NCBI RefSeq assembly: GCF_020991275.1
Contig: NZ_JAJLQY010000016.1
Span: 62,001-126,000, forward strand
Reading direction: 5' to 3'
DNA length: 64,000 nucleotides
Source: Actinocorallia sp. API 0066
GTDB taxonomy: Bacteria; Actinomycetota; Actinomycetes; Streptosporangiales; Streptosporangiaceae
Below the pieces are notes generated by a model. That model did no database searches. It was not told the origin of the DNA and was given only the letters and a program-made list of their open reading frames with translations. Positions within the stretch are counted from its first letter, which is position 1, and each line of letters starts with the position of its first letter. A program made the translations under genes and the position numbers. Of this stretch, positions 35,381 to 43,939 are shown in pieces.

Positions 35381-36241
35381 ATGTTCGCGAGGGTGCGTGG
35401 GACGCGGTTGTTCTTTGATGTGGAGGGGGCTGGGCTTGTGCAGGGGAAGGGAGGGATGCGGGAGAAGGTCGTGGTGGTGGCGGTGCACGGGGGGCCCGGG
35501 GGTGAGCACGGGGCGTTCAAGCCGGTGCTTTCGGGGTTGGCGGACAAGGCGCAGGTCGTTTATGTGGACCATCGGGGGAGCGGGCGGTCGGAGCGGGGGG
35601 CGCGGGAGACGTACACGTTGGAGAACAACGTGGAGGACCTGGAGGCGCTGCGGGAGTATCTGGGGTTCGAGAGGATCGCGCTGCTCGGCGTCTCCTATGG
35701 CGGCATGGTCGCGTTGACGTACGCGACGCGGTATCCGCGGCGGCTTTCGCACCTGATCGCGGTGGTGACGGCGCCCAGTCATCGGTTTCTGCCCAGGGCC
35801 CGCGAGATCCTGGCCGAGCGGGGCACACCCGAGCAGCGGGCCGCCGCCGAACCGCTGTGGACGGGCACCTTCGAGTCCGAAGAGCAGCTCCGCGCCTACT
35901 TCGAGGTTCTCGGCCCGCTCTACTCGCGCACCTATGACCTCGCCAAGAGCCGCGAACGCCCCCGCATCCTCAACCCCGAGGCGCTCAACGAGGGGTTCGC
36001 GGGCTTCCTGCGCACCTACGACGTGACGGGCGAGCTGCACCGGATCACGGCCCCCACCCTCGTCATCGGCGGCCGCCACGACTGGATCTGCCCGCCGGAG
36101 TTCTCCGCCGAGATCGCCGCCGCCATCCCCGGCGCGGATCTACGCATCTTCGAGGACAGCGGGCACAGCGTCATGTCCGACGAGCCCGACGCGTTCCTCG
36201 ACGTCGTCCGCGGCTTCCTCACCTACACGGGACGCCCGTGA
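35381..36241 (+). CDS. Alpha/beta hydrolase, proline-iminopeptidase-like
   Basis: 286 residues from ATG 35381 with GGGAAGGGG upstream. HGGPGG is the oxyanion motif, DHRGSGRS and GVSYGG (nucleophile Ser) follow, GGRHDWICPPE supplies the acid and DSGHSVM the His. This pattern matches S33 peptidases and related esterases. It is cytoplasmic, with no signal peptide. The substrate is unknown. Its stop lies within the shared terminator hairpin. Confidence 0.85.
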   Translation: MFARVRGTRLFFDVEGAGLVQGKGGMREKVVVVAVHGGPGGEHGAFKPVLSGLADKAQVVYVDHRGSGRSERGARETYTLENNVEDLEALREYLGFERIALLGVSYGGMVALTYATRYPRRLSHLIAVVTAPSHRFLPRAREILAERGTPEQRAAAEPLWTGTFESEEQLRAYFEVLGPLYSRTYDLAKSRERPRILNPEALNEGFAGFLRTYDVTGELHRITAPTLVIGGRHDWICPPEFSAEIAAAIPGADLRIFEDSGHSVMSDEPDAFLDVVRGFLTYTGRP

Positions 36242-36267
36242 CGGTGCCCCTGTGCCGGGGCACCGTC
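36240..36267. terminator. Bidirectional hairpin between convergent hydrolases
   Basis: An 11-bp stem GACGGTGCCCC/GGGGCACCGTC with a 6-base loop; the left arm overlaps the TGA of the gene ending at 36241. It can serve both convergent units. Confidence 0.75.
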
Positions 36268-36277
36268 GGCGCGGGGC

Positions 36278-37138
36278 TCAAGCCCGCGCGGCGGGCGTGA
36301 TGTGGGTGGTGAGCCAGGTGGTGAGGTCGGATTCGACCTGGGGGCGGTTGGTTTCGTTGAGGATTTCGTGGCGGGCGTCGGGGTAGGTGACGTAGGTGAG
36401 GTTGGTGAGGCCGGCGTCGCGGTAGCGCTGGACGGCGAGGTCGCTGAGCTTGAGGTGGTCGTTGAGGGGGTCGCGGTCGCCGACCATGACGTAGAACGGC
36501 AGGTCGGCGGGGATGCCGGTGGGGGTGGTGAGGCGGGTGACGGAGACGGTGGCGAGGTCGCCCATGCTGGCGTCGTCGATGGCGAAACCGCACCACGGGT
36601 CGGCGACGTAGGCGTCCACCTGGGCGTCGTCGCGGCTCAGCCAGTCCGCGTCGGTGCGGCGCGGCTCGAACGTGACGTTGAAGAAGTCGGTGAGGTCGCC
36701 GCCGAACTCGGCGATGTTGCCGAACAGGCCGTCGACCGCGGTGGTGCCGGACAGCACGACGCCGTCGAGGAGGTCGGCGTGGTCCAGGACGTACTGCTGC
36801 GCGGCCATCGAGCCGAGGCTGTGCCCGAGCAGCACGAGCGGGACGCCCGGGTGCCGGTCGCGCAGGATCCGGGTGAGCGCGACGAGGTCCGCGACGAGCA
36901 GGTGCCACCCGTTCTCGCCGAGGTCGCCGGGCTCGCCCTTGATGGTGTGGCCGTGGCCGCGGTGGTCGTCGGCGTAGACGGCGTAGCCGAGGCCGTTGAG
37001 GGTCTCGGCGAGGTGCGCGTAGCGGGCGGCGTGCTCGCCCATGCCGTGCGCGATCTGGACGACGCCGCGGACCTCGCCGGGCGCCGGCCACTCGTGGACG
37101 TGGATCTCCAGGCCGTCCTCGCTGGTGAAGGTGAACAT
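36278..37138 (-). CDS. Monoacylglycerol lipase-like alpha/beta hydrolase
   Basis: 286 residues from ATG 37138, which overlaps the glpD stop by one base (TGATG). HGMGEHAARYAHLAETL is the hallmark of bacterial monoacylglycerol lipases, GHSLGSM is the nucleophile elbow, VGDRDPLND the acid and DARHEILNE the His. As the last gene of the glycerol operon it would release glycerol and fatty acid from monoacylglycerol, feeding GlpK and GlpD. Confidence 0.88.
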   Translation of the reverse strand: MFTFTSEDGLEIHVHEWPAPGEVRGVVQIAHGMGEHAARYAHLAETLNGLGYAVYADDHRGHGHTIKGEPGDLGENGWHLLVADLVALTRILRDRHPGVPLVLLGHSLGSMAAQQYVLDHADLLDGVVLSGTTAVDGLFGNIAEFGGDLTDFFNVTFEPRRTDADWLSRDDAQVDAYVADPWCGFAIDDASMGDLATVSVTRLTTPTGIPADLPFYVMVGDRDPLNDHLKLSDLAVQRYRDAGLTNLTYVTYPDARHEILNETNRPQVESDLTTWLTTHITPAARA

Positions 37139-38664
37139 CAACGCTCCTCTGGGGTGGTGGTGCGCAGCATGTCGGCGACGCGCTGCCGGATCCGCGGGGT
37201 GTCCAGGCCGCGCAGCGCCAGCGTGGTGCGGCGGCGCAGCACGTCGTCGGACGTCGCCGCCCACTCGTGGTCACGAGCGTAGGCGACCTGCGCCCAGATG
37301 TCCGGCCCGTCCGGGTGGATGGGCTCGCCGAGCGACGGGTCGCGGCGGACGAGGTCGGCGAGGTCGAACGCGAGCGTGCCGTAGTGGGTGGCGAGGTGCG
37401 CGGCGACCGTCGGGTCCATCGGCGCGGCGGCGAGCCGGTGCGCGACGGCGGCGGGCGCGGCGAGGCCGGGCAGCGGCACGGTCTTGAGGACCTCGGAGCC
37501 GACGCCGAGCCGGTCGAGGACGACCCGGCCGATGTGCCGGTAGGTCGTCCACTTGCCTCCGGCGATGGAGAGCATGCCGCCGCGTCCCTCGGTGATGACG
37601 GTCTCCCGCTTGGCGGTGGCGACGTCACCGGGCCCGCCCGGAAGGACACGCAGCCCGGCGAACGCGTAGGTGACGTCCTCCCTACGCATCCCGTCGAGCG
37701 CGACGGAAGCCTCGTCGAGGATCTGCGTGATGTCGCCGTCGGTGGCGCGGACCTCGCGGGGGTCGCCCTCGTACGGCTCGTCGGTGGTGCCGAGCAGGAG
37801 GTGGTCCTCCCACGGGACGGCGAAGGAGACCCGGTACTTGTCGATCGGGATGGTGACGGCAGCCTTCCACGGCTCCTGCCGCTTCAGCACGAGGTGCGCG
37901 CCCTTGGACAGCCGGACGCTCGGCCCGGCCGCCGGGTTCTCCATGACCCGCAGCCTGTCGATCCACGGCCCTGTCGCGTTGAGGACGAGCCGCGCGGACA
38001 CGCCGAACTCGGCGCCGTCCAGGCCGTCCTTCAGTTCGGCGCCGACGACCCGGCCGGACGCGGTGCGCAGCGCCTCGACGGAGGCGTGGTTCAGCACGAC
38101 GGCGCCCGCCGCGACGGCGGCCCGCACCGTCATGATGGCGACGCGGCTGTCGTTCATCTGGTGGTCGGTGTAGACGGCCGCCGCCTTCAGCCCTTCGGCC
38201 TTGAGCGCGGGCACCTGCTGGAGCGCGTGGTTGCGCCCGATGACGCGGCCGAGCCCGTCGCCGAACGCCGACAGCGCCGAGTAGAGGAACACGCCCGCGC
38301 CGAGCTTGGCCGCGCCGTGCGGGCCGCCCTCGTAGATGGGGACGAGGAACCGGCGCGGGTTGACCAGGTGCGGCGCGACGTGCGCGGCGAGGCTGCGCCG
38401 TTCCCGGTGGTTCTCGGCGACGAGGCGGACGTTGCCGGTCTGGAGGTAGCGCAGCCCGCCGTGCACCAGTTTGGTGGACGCGCTGGAGGTGGCCCCGGCG
38501 AAGTCGCCGGCGTCCACGAGGGCGACCCGCAGGCCCGCCTGGGCGGCGGTCCAGGCGGCGGAGATCCCGATGATCCCGCCGCCGATGACCAGTAGGTCGA
38601 AGGTGCCGCGGCCGAGTTCCTCGCGCACGGCGGCCCGGTTGGTTCGCTGGATGATGGTGGACAT
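37138..38664 (-). CDS. glpD: FAD-dependent glycerol-3-phosphate dehydrogenase
   Basis: 508 residues. It oxidises sn-glycerol-3-phosphate to dihydroxyacetone phosphate and passes electrons to quinone at the membrane. The FAD fold is LLVIGGGIIGISAAW, with STKLVHGGLRYLQ and the C-terminal GGKWTTYRHIG characteristic of GlpD. It starts 3 bases after the glpK stop in the gylR-glpK-glpD-lipase operon. Confidence 0.95.
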   Translation of the reverse strand: MSTIIQRTNRAAVREELGRGTFDLLVIGGGIIGISAAWTAAQAGLRVALVDAGDFAGATSSASTKLVHGGLRYLQTGNVRLVAENHRERRSLAAHVAPHLVNPRRFLVPIYEGGPHGAAKLGAGVFLYSALSAFGDGLGRVIGRNHALQQVPALKAEGLKAAAVYTDHQMNDSRVAIMTVRAAVAAGAVVLNHASVEALRTASGRVVGAELKDGLDGAEFGVSARLVLNATGPWIDRLRVMENPAAGPSVRLSKGAHLVLKRQEPWKAAVTIPIDKYRVSFAVPWEDHLLLGTTDEPYEGDPREVRATDGDITQILDEASVALDGMRREDVTYAFAGLRVLPGGPGDVATAKRETVITEGRGGMLSIAGGKWTTYRHIGRVVLDRLGVGSEVLKTVPLPGLAAPAAVAHRLAAAPMDPTVAAHLATHYGTLAFDLADLVRRDPSLGEPIHPDGPDIWAQVAYARDHEWAATSDDVLRRRTTLALRGLDTPRIRQRVADMLRTTTPEER

Positions 38665-38667
38665 CGT

Positions 38668-40182
38668 CTATCCGACCTCGATCTCGTCGTCCTCGTCGAT
38701 CCAGCCCTTCGCCAGTTCGACGGCCTTGTGGTACTTGCGGAGGCGGCGCTCGCGGGTTCGCGGGTCGAGCCGCGGGGTCCATTCGGCGGCGCGCTGCCAG
38801 TCGGCGCGCAGCGCGTCGAGGTCGGACCAGACCCCGGTGACGAGCCCGGCGGCGTGCGCGGCGCCCAGGCAGGTCGTCTCCGCGACGAACGGCCGGATCA
38901 CCGGCACGTCCAACATGTCGGAGATGGTCTGCATGAGCAGGTTGTTGGAGGTCATTCCGCCGTCCACCTTGAGCGACTTCAGGGCGACGCCGGAGTCCAG
39001 CACCATCGCGTCCACGACGTCGCGGGTCTGGAACGCCGTCGCCTCCAGGACGCAGCGGGCGAGGTGGCCCTTGCCCGCGAACCCGGTGAGGCCGACGATG
39101 ACGCCGCGCGCGTCCGGCCGCCAGTGCGGCGCGAACAGGCCGGAGAACGCGGGGACGAGGTAGAGCCCGCCGTTGTCCTCGACGGTCAGCGCGAGCGTCT
39201 CGATCTCGGCGGCGGTGCTGATGAGGCCGATCCGGTCGCGCAGCCACTGGGTGAGCGACCCGGTGTTGGCGATGGACCCTTCGAGCGCGTAGACGGGCCG
39301 GTCGGAGCCGAGTTGGTAGCCGACGGTCGTCAGCAGGCCGTGCCGCGACCGGACGGGCTCGTCGCCGGTGTTGAGCAGCAGGAAGCTTCCGGTGCCGTAG
39401 GTGGACTTGGCGTCGCCGACGCCGAAGCAGGTCTGGCCGAACAGCGCGGCCTGCTGGTCGCCGAGCGCGGCGGCGATGGGCACGCCCTCCAGGACGCCGC
39501 GGGCGGTGCCGTACACCTCGGCGGACGAGCGGATCTCCGGCAGCAGTGAGCGCGGGATGTCCAGGGCGGCGAGGACGCCGTCGTCCCAGTCGAGGGTGCG
39601 CAGGTCCATCAGGAGGGTCCGCGACGCGTTGGTGACGTCGGTGACGTGCGCGGCGCCGCCGGTCAGGTTCCAGATGAGCCAGGTGTCGATGGTGCCGAAC
39701 AGCAGCTCGCCGGCCTCGGCGCGCTCCCGGACGCCGGGCACGTGCTCCAGCAGCCAGGCGATCTTCGGCCCGGAGAAGTAGGACGCGACGGGCAGTCCCG
39801 TCGTCTCGGCGAACCTGTCGCGGCCGCCGTCGGCGGCGAGGTCGGCGCAGAGCGCCTCGGTGCGGGTGTCCTGCCAGACGAGGGCGTGGTGCACGGGACG
39901 GCCGGTGGCCCTGTCCCACAGCACCGTCGTCTCACGCTGGTTGGTGATGCCGACGGCGGTCAGGTCGGACGGCTGGAGTCCGGCCCGGTCGAGCGCGCCG
40001 GTCACGACCTCCTGCACGCGCGCCCAGATCTGCTCGGCGTCGTGCTCGACCCAGCCGGGCCGCGGGAAGATCTGCCGGTGTTCACGCTGGTCAACGGCAA
40101 GGATGCGACTGTTCGAGTCGAAGATGATGCAGCGGCTCGACGTCGTGCCCTGGTCGATCGCCGCGACATAGCGGTGCGCCAT
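38668..40182 (-). CDS. glpK: Glycerol kinase
   Basis: 504 residues of the FGGY family. Phosphate loop [13 protein letters not shown], substrate region [17 protein letters not shown] and the ADP site [12 protein letters not shown] are all present. It phosphorylates glycerol and traps it in the cell. A palindromic operator lies 50 bases upstream. No glycerol facilitator gene is in this operon, unlike the Streptomyces gyl locus, which carries glpF. Confidence 0.96.
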   Translation of the reverse strand: MAHRYVAAIDQGTTSSRCIIFDSNSRILAVDQREHRQIFPRPGWVEHDAEQIWARVQEVVTGALDRAGLQPSDLTAVGITNQRETTVLWDRATGRPVHHALVWQDTRTEALCADLAADGGRDRFAETTGLPVASYFSGPKIAWLLEHVPGVRERAEAGELLFGTIDTWLIWNLTGGAAHVTDVTNASRTLLMDLRTLDWDDGVLAALDIPRSLLPEIRSSAEVYGTARGVLEGVPIAAALGDQQAALFGQTCFGVGDAKSTYGTGSFLLLNTGDEPVRSRHGLLTTVGYQLGSDRPVYALEGSIANTGSLTQWLRDRIGLISTAAEIETLALTVEDNGGLYLVPAFSGLFAPHWRPDARGVIVGLTGFAGKGHLARCVLEATAFQTRDVVDAMVLDSGVALKSLKVDGGMTSNNLLMQTISDMLDVPVIRPFVAETTCLGAAHAAGLVTGVWSDLDALRADWQRAAEWTPRLDPRTRERRLRKYHKAVELAKGWIDEDDEIEVG

Positions 40183-40231
40183 GCGGGCTCCTCCGGTCGT
40201 TCATGGTGGGTGGTTTGGTCACGGTACCTGA

Positions 40232-40246
40232 TTCGACAATGTCGAA
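40232..40246. promoter_or_regulatory. GylR operator copy 1
   Basis: TTCGACAATGTCGAA is a perfect 7+1+7 palindrome just upstream of glpK, between it and the regulator gene. An identical copy lies at 41043-41057. Confidence 0.85.
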
Positions 40247-40256
40247 CAATGGGCGG

Positions 40257-41018
40257 TCAGTACAACGTCGCTCCCAGATCCCGGCTGATCGAGCGCGCGG
40301 TGTCCCTGACGGCGGCGACGAGCCGGGCGGGGAACTCGCCGTCCTCGGTGAGCCGCTCCACCGCGCCGCCGACGCCGACCGCGCCGAGCGGGGAGCCGCG
40401 CCGGTCCCTGATCGGCGCGGCGATCGAGGCGAGGCCGTCGCCCGCCTCCTCGCGCTCCCCGGCCCAGCCCAGGCCGCGGATGCGCTCGCACTCGGCGTCC
40501 ACGTCCCCGTGGGTGACGAGGGTGCGCCGGGTGTAGGGCTTCAACTCCGCTTCCAGGTCGCCGTGCGCCACCGGGTCGAACGCCAGCAGCACCTTGCCCC
40601 AGGCGGTCGCGTGCAGCGGCAGCATCGAGCCGACCTCAAGGACCTGGCGGCTGTCGTCGGGCCGGAACACGTGGTGGATCACCAGCACGCCGCCCTGGTG
40701 CAGCACGCCGATCCGGACGCTCTCCCCGGTCAGCCTGGCCAGGTCGTCGGCCCACATCAGGGAGCGTGCCCGCAGTTCGTGGACGTCAAGGTAGCTGTTG
40801 CCCAGGCGCAGCAGTTCCGCGCCGAGCTGGTAGCGCCCGGTGACGGGGTCCTGCTCGACGAAGCCCTCCTGTTGGAGCGTGCGCAGGATGCCGTGGACGG
40901 TGCCCTTGGCCAGGCCGAGGGTCAGCGCCACGTCGCCGAGGGCGAGCTGGCGTTCGCCGCCGGCCAGCAGCCGCAGGATGGCCGCGGCTCTCGTGAGCGA
41001 CTGGATGGGACCAGGCAT
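40257..41018 (-). CDS. gylR: IclR-family glycerol operon regulator (GylR)
   Basis: 253 residues from ATG 41018, with GGAG 7 bases upstream; starts MPGPIQSLTRAAAILRLL. Winged helix (ALGDVALTLGLAKGTVHGIL) and IclR effector domain (LPLHATAWGKVLLAF, GLASIAAPIRDRRG) are clear. It resembles Streptomyces GylR, which represses glycerol genes. Identical 15-bp palindromes precede both this gene and glpK, so it should repress itself and the operon. Confidence 0.9.
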   Translation of the reverse strand: MPGPIQSLTRAAAILRLLAGGERQLALGDVALTLGLAKGTVHGILRTLQQEGFVEQDPVTGRYQLGAELLRLGNSYLDVHELRARSLMWADDLARLTGESVRIGVLHQGGVLVIHHVFRPDDSRQVLEVGSMLPLHATAWGKVLLAFDPVAHGDLEAELKPYTRRTLVTHGDVDAECERIRGLGWAGEREEAGDGLASIAAPIRDRRGSPLGAVGVGGAVERLTEDGEFPARLVAAVRDTARSISRDLGATLY

Positions 41019-41042
41019 CAAACTCTCCAATTCCAAATGTTA

Positions 41043-41057
41043 TTCGACAATGTCGAA
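41043..41057. promoter_or_regulatory. GylR operator copy 2
   Basis: TTCGACAATGTCGAA, identical to 40232-40246, sits 25 bases upstream of the gylR start. It lies between gylR and the liv remnant and could also affect the remnant's promoter. Confidence 0.85.
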
Positions 41058-41129
41058 CCTACCTCTTGCCTGCCGCCTTGCCCAGACCTAGAGTGTGCGG
41101 CACCTCACACCCCTTTTGGAGCATCCCCC

Positions 41130-41404
41130 ATGGTTTCGAGACCAACAGCACTCCTCGCCCTGTCCGCGCTCACCCTGACGGCCGCCGCCTGCGGCACCGG
41201 AGGCGGCGACGCCGACGCCAGTGGCGACGTCGTCAAGATCGGCGCCCTCCTCTCGATGTCCGGCGTCTACGCGACGCTCGGCCCGGCCGAGCGGAACGCG
41301 ATCACGATGGGCGTCGAGGAGCTCAACAAGACGGGCTTCACCGTCAACGGCGAGAAGCACACCTTCGAGGTCGTCTTCGCCGACGACAAGTCCGACGCGG
41401 CCAC
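41130..41404 (+). pseudogene. Truncated branched-chain amino-acid ABC binding protein (LivK N-terminus)
   Basis: The 5' end is intact: ATG 41130 with TTTTGGAGCATCC upstream, a lipoprotein signal with Cys in TAAACGTG, then VVKIGALLSMSGVYATLG and FEVVFADDKSDAATG, the first 90 or so residues of a LivK-type protein (normally about 380-420). At about 41404 the sequence passes into permease coding in another frame, and the LivK frame runs only to a stop at 41450. The binding lobes are lost, so it is non-functional. Confidence 0.85.
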
Positions 41405-41608
41405 GGGGTCATCGCGCCGTCCCGGTTCACCTTCGCGCAGAGCTTCCTGATGTTCGTCGCGCTCGGCCTCGGCGGCGCGGGACGGCTGCTCGCGCCCGTC
41501 GTCGGCAGCGTGATCGTGCTCGGGTTCACCCAGCTCATCAAGCTCGGGCCCGGCGTCAGCCAGATCGTGCTGGGCGTCAGAGGCGGCCGCGTAGCGGACG
41601 GCCCTTGA
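41405..41608 (+). pseudogene. C-terminal fragment of a LivM-type permease
   Basis: In the +2 frame, GVIAPSRFTFAQSFLMFVAL is followed by GLGGAGRLLAPVVGSVIVLGF and LGPGVSQIVLGV. This is the last two membrane segments of a branched-chain amino-acid permease, without start or N-terminus. The final residues (RGGRVADGP) do not look like the family, so the break with foreign DNA is near 41575-41590. Confidence 0.78.
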
Positions 41609-41625
41609 TCCTGTAGGGGAAACCC

Positions 41626-42213
41626 TCACACAGCCGCGTTCGGTGGGCGGTCTTCGTGCTCTGCCTCGAACATGAGCAGCAGGGAATAGGCTGCCAGGGT
41701 TGAATCGTCTGTGATGCGGCCATCCCTGATCATCTGATGGAATTCAGCGCGAGAGAACCAAGCTTGATCCATGTCCTGTTCCTCAAGTTCACGGTCGGTC
41801 TCTCCTTGGCTGAGATCTGATGCGAGGAAGACGTTGAATCCTTGCCCGCTGGTCCCATGCGAACAGTGCAGAAATCCTAGTCGTTGAAGCGACTTAGCAC
41901 GTAGGCCGGTTTCCTGAGCGAGTTCGGAGAGTGCGAGTTCTGTCGGACTGCCGTCCTCGCCCATGGGGAAGGTCCCCTGCGGGAAGGACCACGTACGACG
42001 CCGGATCGGGTATCGGTATTCCTCGACCATGTGGAATCCTCCGGCTTCGGCCGGTATCACCAACGCGAAGTCTGGCTTATCGACCACACCGTAAATGCCT
42101 GATGAGCCGTCCGGCCGTTCAATCCGGTCTTCTCGGACTGTCATCCATGGATTCTGGTAGACGATCTTCGAGTCGATCCGCTTGATCACCTGGGCGCTAC
42201 TATCCTTGATCAT
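41626..42213 (-). CDS. Nudix-family protein, Pif-like
   Basis: 195 residues with a Nudix fold (VVDKPDFALVIPAEAGGFHMVEEY, then RRRTWSFPQGTFP). The Nudix box is degenerate: LALSELAQETGL has Ser where catalytic boxes have Arg and Gln for one metal-binding Glu (REUxEE becomes SELxQE). Hydrolase activity is therefore doubtful. The ATG directly abuts the TAG of the GntR gene, so they form an operon. By analogy with pSAM2 Pif it may give transfer immunity. This role is inferred. Confidence 0.75.
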   Translation of the reverse strand: MIKDSSAQVIKRIDSKIVYQNPWMTVREDRIERPDGSSGIYGVVDKPDFALVIPAEAGGFHMVEEYRYPIRRRTWSFPQGTFPMGEDGSPTELALSELAQETGLRAKSLQRLGFLHCSHGTSGQGFNVFLASDLSQGETDRELEEQDMDQAWFSRAEFHQMIRDGRITDDSTLAAYSLLLMFEAEHEDRPPNAAV

Positions 42214-42957
42214 CTACGCTCCGTAGCGATAGACCAGCTCATGGCGGTCTCCGACGACGACACGGTGAGTCACCTCAACGATGCGCTCATTCTGGTCGTA
42301 GGCTCGTCGCCAGAGGGTGAGGACCGGCTGATCCGGCCTGACTTCCAAGGTCGCCTGCTCCTCCGCGCGCGGAAGCCGACAATTCACGGTCTCCTCAAAG
42401 ACGATCTTGTACCCCAGGTCGTCTAGCCGAGAATAGATGCCGCCCGGTCCGGTATTGACTTCCTTGAGTACCGGTATCTGATTCACGATGTCGGAGATTA
42501 TCCACGTGGTGGCAGTCTGAATAGGTGGCTCCCCGACAACGCCTTGAACTCGCGCCCGTTCCAGGACGTCGGTGCCGATGGGAACGCCAAGCCAGCGGGC
42601 CAGTTGTGCGTCCGCTTGGACATCTCGGATGGTGGTGTGAGTGAAGGGCTCCCTTCCGGAGCGCTGTGCGGAGACGTGAAAGCCTCGCCACGATCCCACT
42701 TGCTTGGTGATGTCGGCGGCGTTTCTCCGTACGGGCTCGGTCTTCCTGACCTGTGTCCCGGTCCCGGCCTGTATCTGGACCAATCCCTGTTCGGCGAGCA
42801 GGCGTATGGCACGGCGGATGGTTGAGCGGTCCGCGCCGAACTGCTCGGCAAGTTCGCGCTCGGGAGGTAGCCACGACCCGGGCGGAAGATCGCCTTCGAC
42901 GATCCGCGCGGCGATGGCGGCCGTGATTGCTAGTGCTTTGGCGGGCGGCCTGGGCAT
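42214..42957 (-). CDS. GntR/UTRA regulator, KorSA-like
   Basis: 247 residues from ATG 42957 (MPRPPAKALAITAAIAARIV). The GntR winged helix covers residues 8-75 (LPPERELAEQFGADRSTIRRAIRLLAEQGLV), followed by a UTRA domain (GIYSRLDDLGYKIVFEETV...PVLTLWRRAYDQ). KorSA-type repressors of integrative elements belong to this family and silence transfer and replication genes. The palindrome at 43099-43116 in the divergent promoter is a possible site. Confidence 0.82.
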   Translation of the reverse strand: MPRPPAKALAITAAIAARIVEGDLPPGSWLPPERELAEQFGADRSTIRRAIRLLAEQGLVQIQAGTGTQVRKTEPVRRNAADITKQVGSWRGFHVSAQRSGREPFTHTTIRDVQADAQLARWLGVPIGTDVLERARVQGVVGEPPIQTATTWIISDIVNQIPVLKEVNTGPGGIYSRLDDLGYKIVFEETVNCRLPRAEEQATLEVRPDQPVLTLWRRAYDQNERIVEVTHRVVVGDRHELVYRYGA

Positions 42958-43098
42958 CGTCCGATGGCCTCCTTGGTCGGTCTTCTGGGTGGTGAGCCTT
43001 GCCAGAGGCAAACCATAGACCAACCATAGGGCAGTCGCTAGGCGGTTCCGCCAATGCCGATTCTGAGATGCTCTTGACATCTATCCCACCGGTTGGCC

Positions 43099-43116
43099 TA
43101 CGGTAGGCACACCGTA
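43099..43116. promoter_or_regulatory. Candidate operator in the element's divergent promoter
   Basis: TACGGT-N6-ACCGTA is a perfect inverted repeat, overlapping a second palindrome CCTAC-G-GTAGG (43097-43107). A TTGACA box at 43074-43079 lies 19 bases upstream of the repeat. Two AACCATAG copies near 43010-43030 could belong to the leftward promoter. Confidence 0.5.
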
Positions 43117-43150
43117 AATAAACCAAGGTTCGCGGTAGGTCAACCACAAC

Positions 43151-43192
43151 GGCCCTGCCCGACGGAACCGGGAAGCTGCGTCGGGCAGGGCC
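43151..43192 (+). terminator. Leader hairpin before the small-gene operon
   Basis: A 13-bp perfect stem GGCCCTGCCCGAC/GTCGGGCAGGGCC with a 16-base loop lies between the rightward promoter and the first gene (ATG 43219). It could stop or attenuate read-through. Confidence 0.6.
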
Positions 43193-43218
43193 TTGACCAG
43201 ACTCTGGAGGTCTGATCC

Positions 43219-43659
43219 ATGATCCATGCTAATGGCCATCCGGGGCTATACCCGGCTCTTCGGCCGGGCGACGACGGGCTTGCGCTGCCGGATCTGCGCG
43301 CCCGGTACGAAGGCGTTTTGATGTGGTTCGGGGAGGCCACGCGGCACTACTGGGCGCTGGTCGGCGGCCGGTTGGTCGAGGCCGGAACGCTGAGCGGCTT
43401 GGAGGCGTTGCTTCGCGAGTCGGCCGCGCCGCACCGCTGGACGTCCCAGCCGGTGCGCCGTTCCGTCCCGCCGTCCGAGCCGACGCGCACCGGAACGCCG
43501 CGTCGATCGGACGTGCCGCCGCTGCCTTACGCCGTCGCTCCTGGGATCGACCGGTGCGGCGTTCCGTCCGCCTTCGTGCCTACGTCTCCGGCTGTAGCCG
43601 GATCGGCGGGTTTCCACGGCCGGGGTAGTTCGTGGCTCGCACCGGGGCCGCGCCGATGA
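43219..43659 (+). CDS. Small element gene 1, unknown
   Basis: 146 residues, ATG 43219 with GGAGG 8 bases upstream. The first half contains RYEGVLMWFGEATRHYWALV, typical of short proteins in Streptomyces integrative elements. The second half is Pro/Ser/Arg-rich and looks disordered. Its stop overlaps the next start (ATGA). Function unknown. Confidence 0.6.
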   Translation: MIHANGHPGLYPALRPGDDGLALPDLRARYEGVLMWFGEATRHYWALVGGRLVEAGTLSGLEALLRESAAPHRWTSQPVRRSVPPSEPTRTGTPRRSDVPPLPYAVAPGIDRCGVPSAFVPTSPAVAGSAGFHGRGSSWLAPGPRR

Positions 43660-43850
43660 ACCGGGAGCCCGCCGCCCTTCAGACGCCGGTCTGGCTGGTG
43701 CCCGAGGTCGCCACAGGCGAGCTGATGTTCACCCTGGACCAAGCCGCCGAACTCCACACCGTGCTTGGCTCTCTCCTGGCCGCGACCGGACGCCCCGCAT
43801 CCGAGAGCACGGCGGGTACGAGCGCACCGCCGAAGCCGGTCCAGCCGTGA
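43656..43850 (+). CDS. Small element gene 2, unknown
   Basis: 64 residues from ATG 43656, coupled to the previous gene. Core: TPVWLVPEVATGELMFTLDQ, then AAELHTVLGSLLAATG. No known function. The overlap with the next gene (GTGA at 43847-43850) supports both starts. Confidence 0.6.
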   Translation: MNREPAALQTPVWLVPEVATGELMFTLDQAAELHTVLGSLLAATGRPASESTAGTSAPPKPVQP

Positions 43851-43939
43851 CAGACCTGGTCGCTGCGGTCGTGATCGGCGTCCTGTTGGGGGTGCTGGCC
43901 GTCGTGGCGCTGGTGGTGTATCTGCGGGCGGGCCGGTGA
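43847..43939 (+). CDS. Single-pass membrane microprotein (30 aa)
   Basis: GTG 43847 overlaps the upstream stop, and its own TGA overlaps the next GTG (43936-43939). The product is M-TDLVAAVVIGVLLGVLAVV-ALVVYLRAGR: one 20-odd-residue hydrophobic helix with a short basic tail, presumably in the inner membrane. It is too short for ordinary gene calls but is framed by stop-start overlaps on both sides. Confidence 0.6.
   Translation: MTDLVAAVVIGVLLGVLAVVALVVYLRAGR

Noticed and set aside
41066-41608. Single 180-residue plus-strand gene covering the liv remnant
   Set aside because: Its first half is the wrong frame of livK; only the last 65 residues are permease-like, so two pseudogene pieces explain it better.
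43219-43659. Treating the first small element gene as a shadow ORF
   Set aside because: It has GGAGG before its ATG, stop-start coupling to the next gene and non-shadow composition in its first half, so it was kept as a gene.
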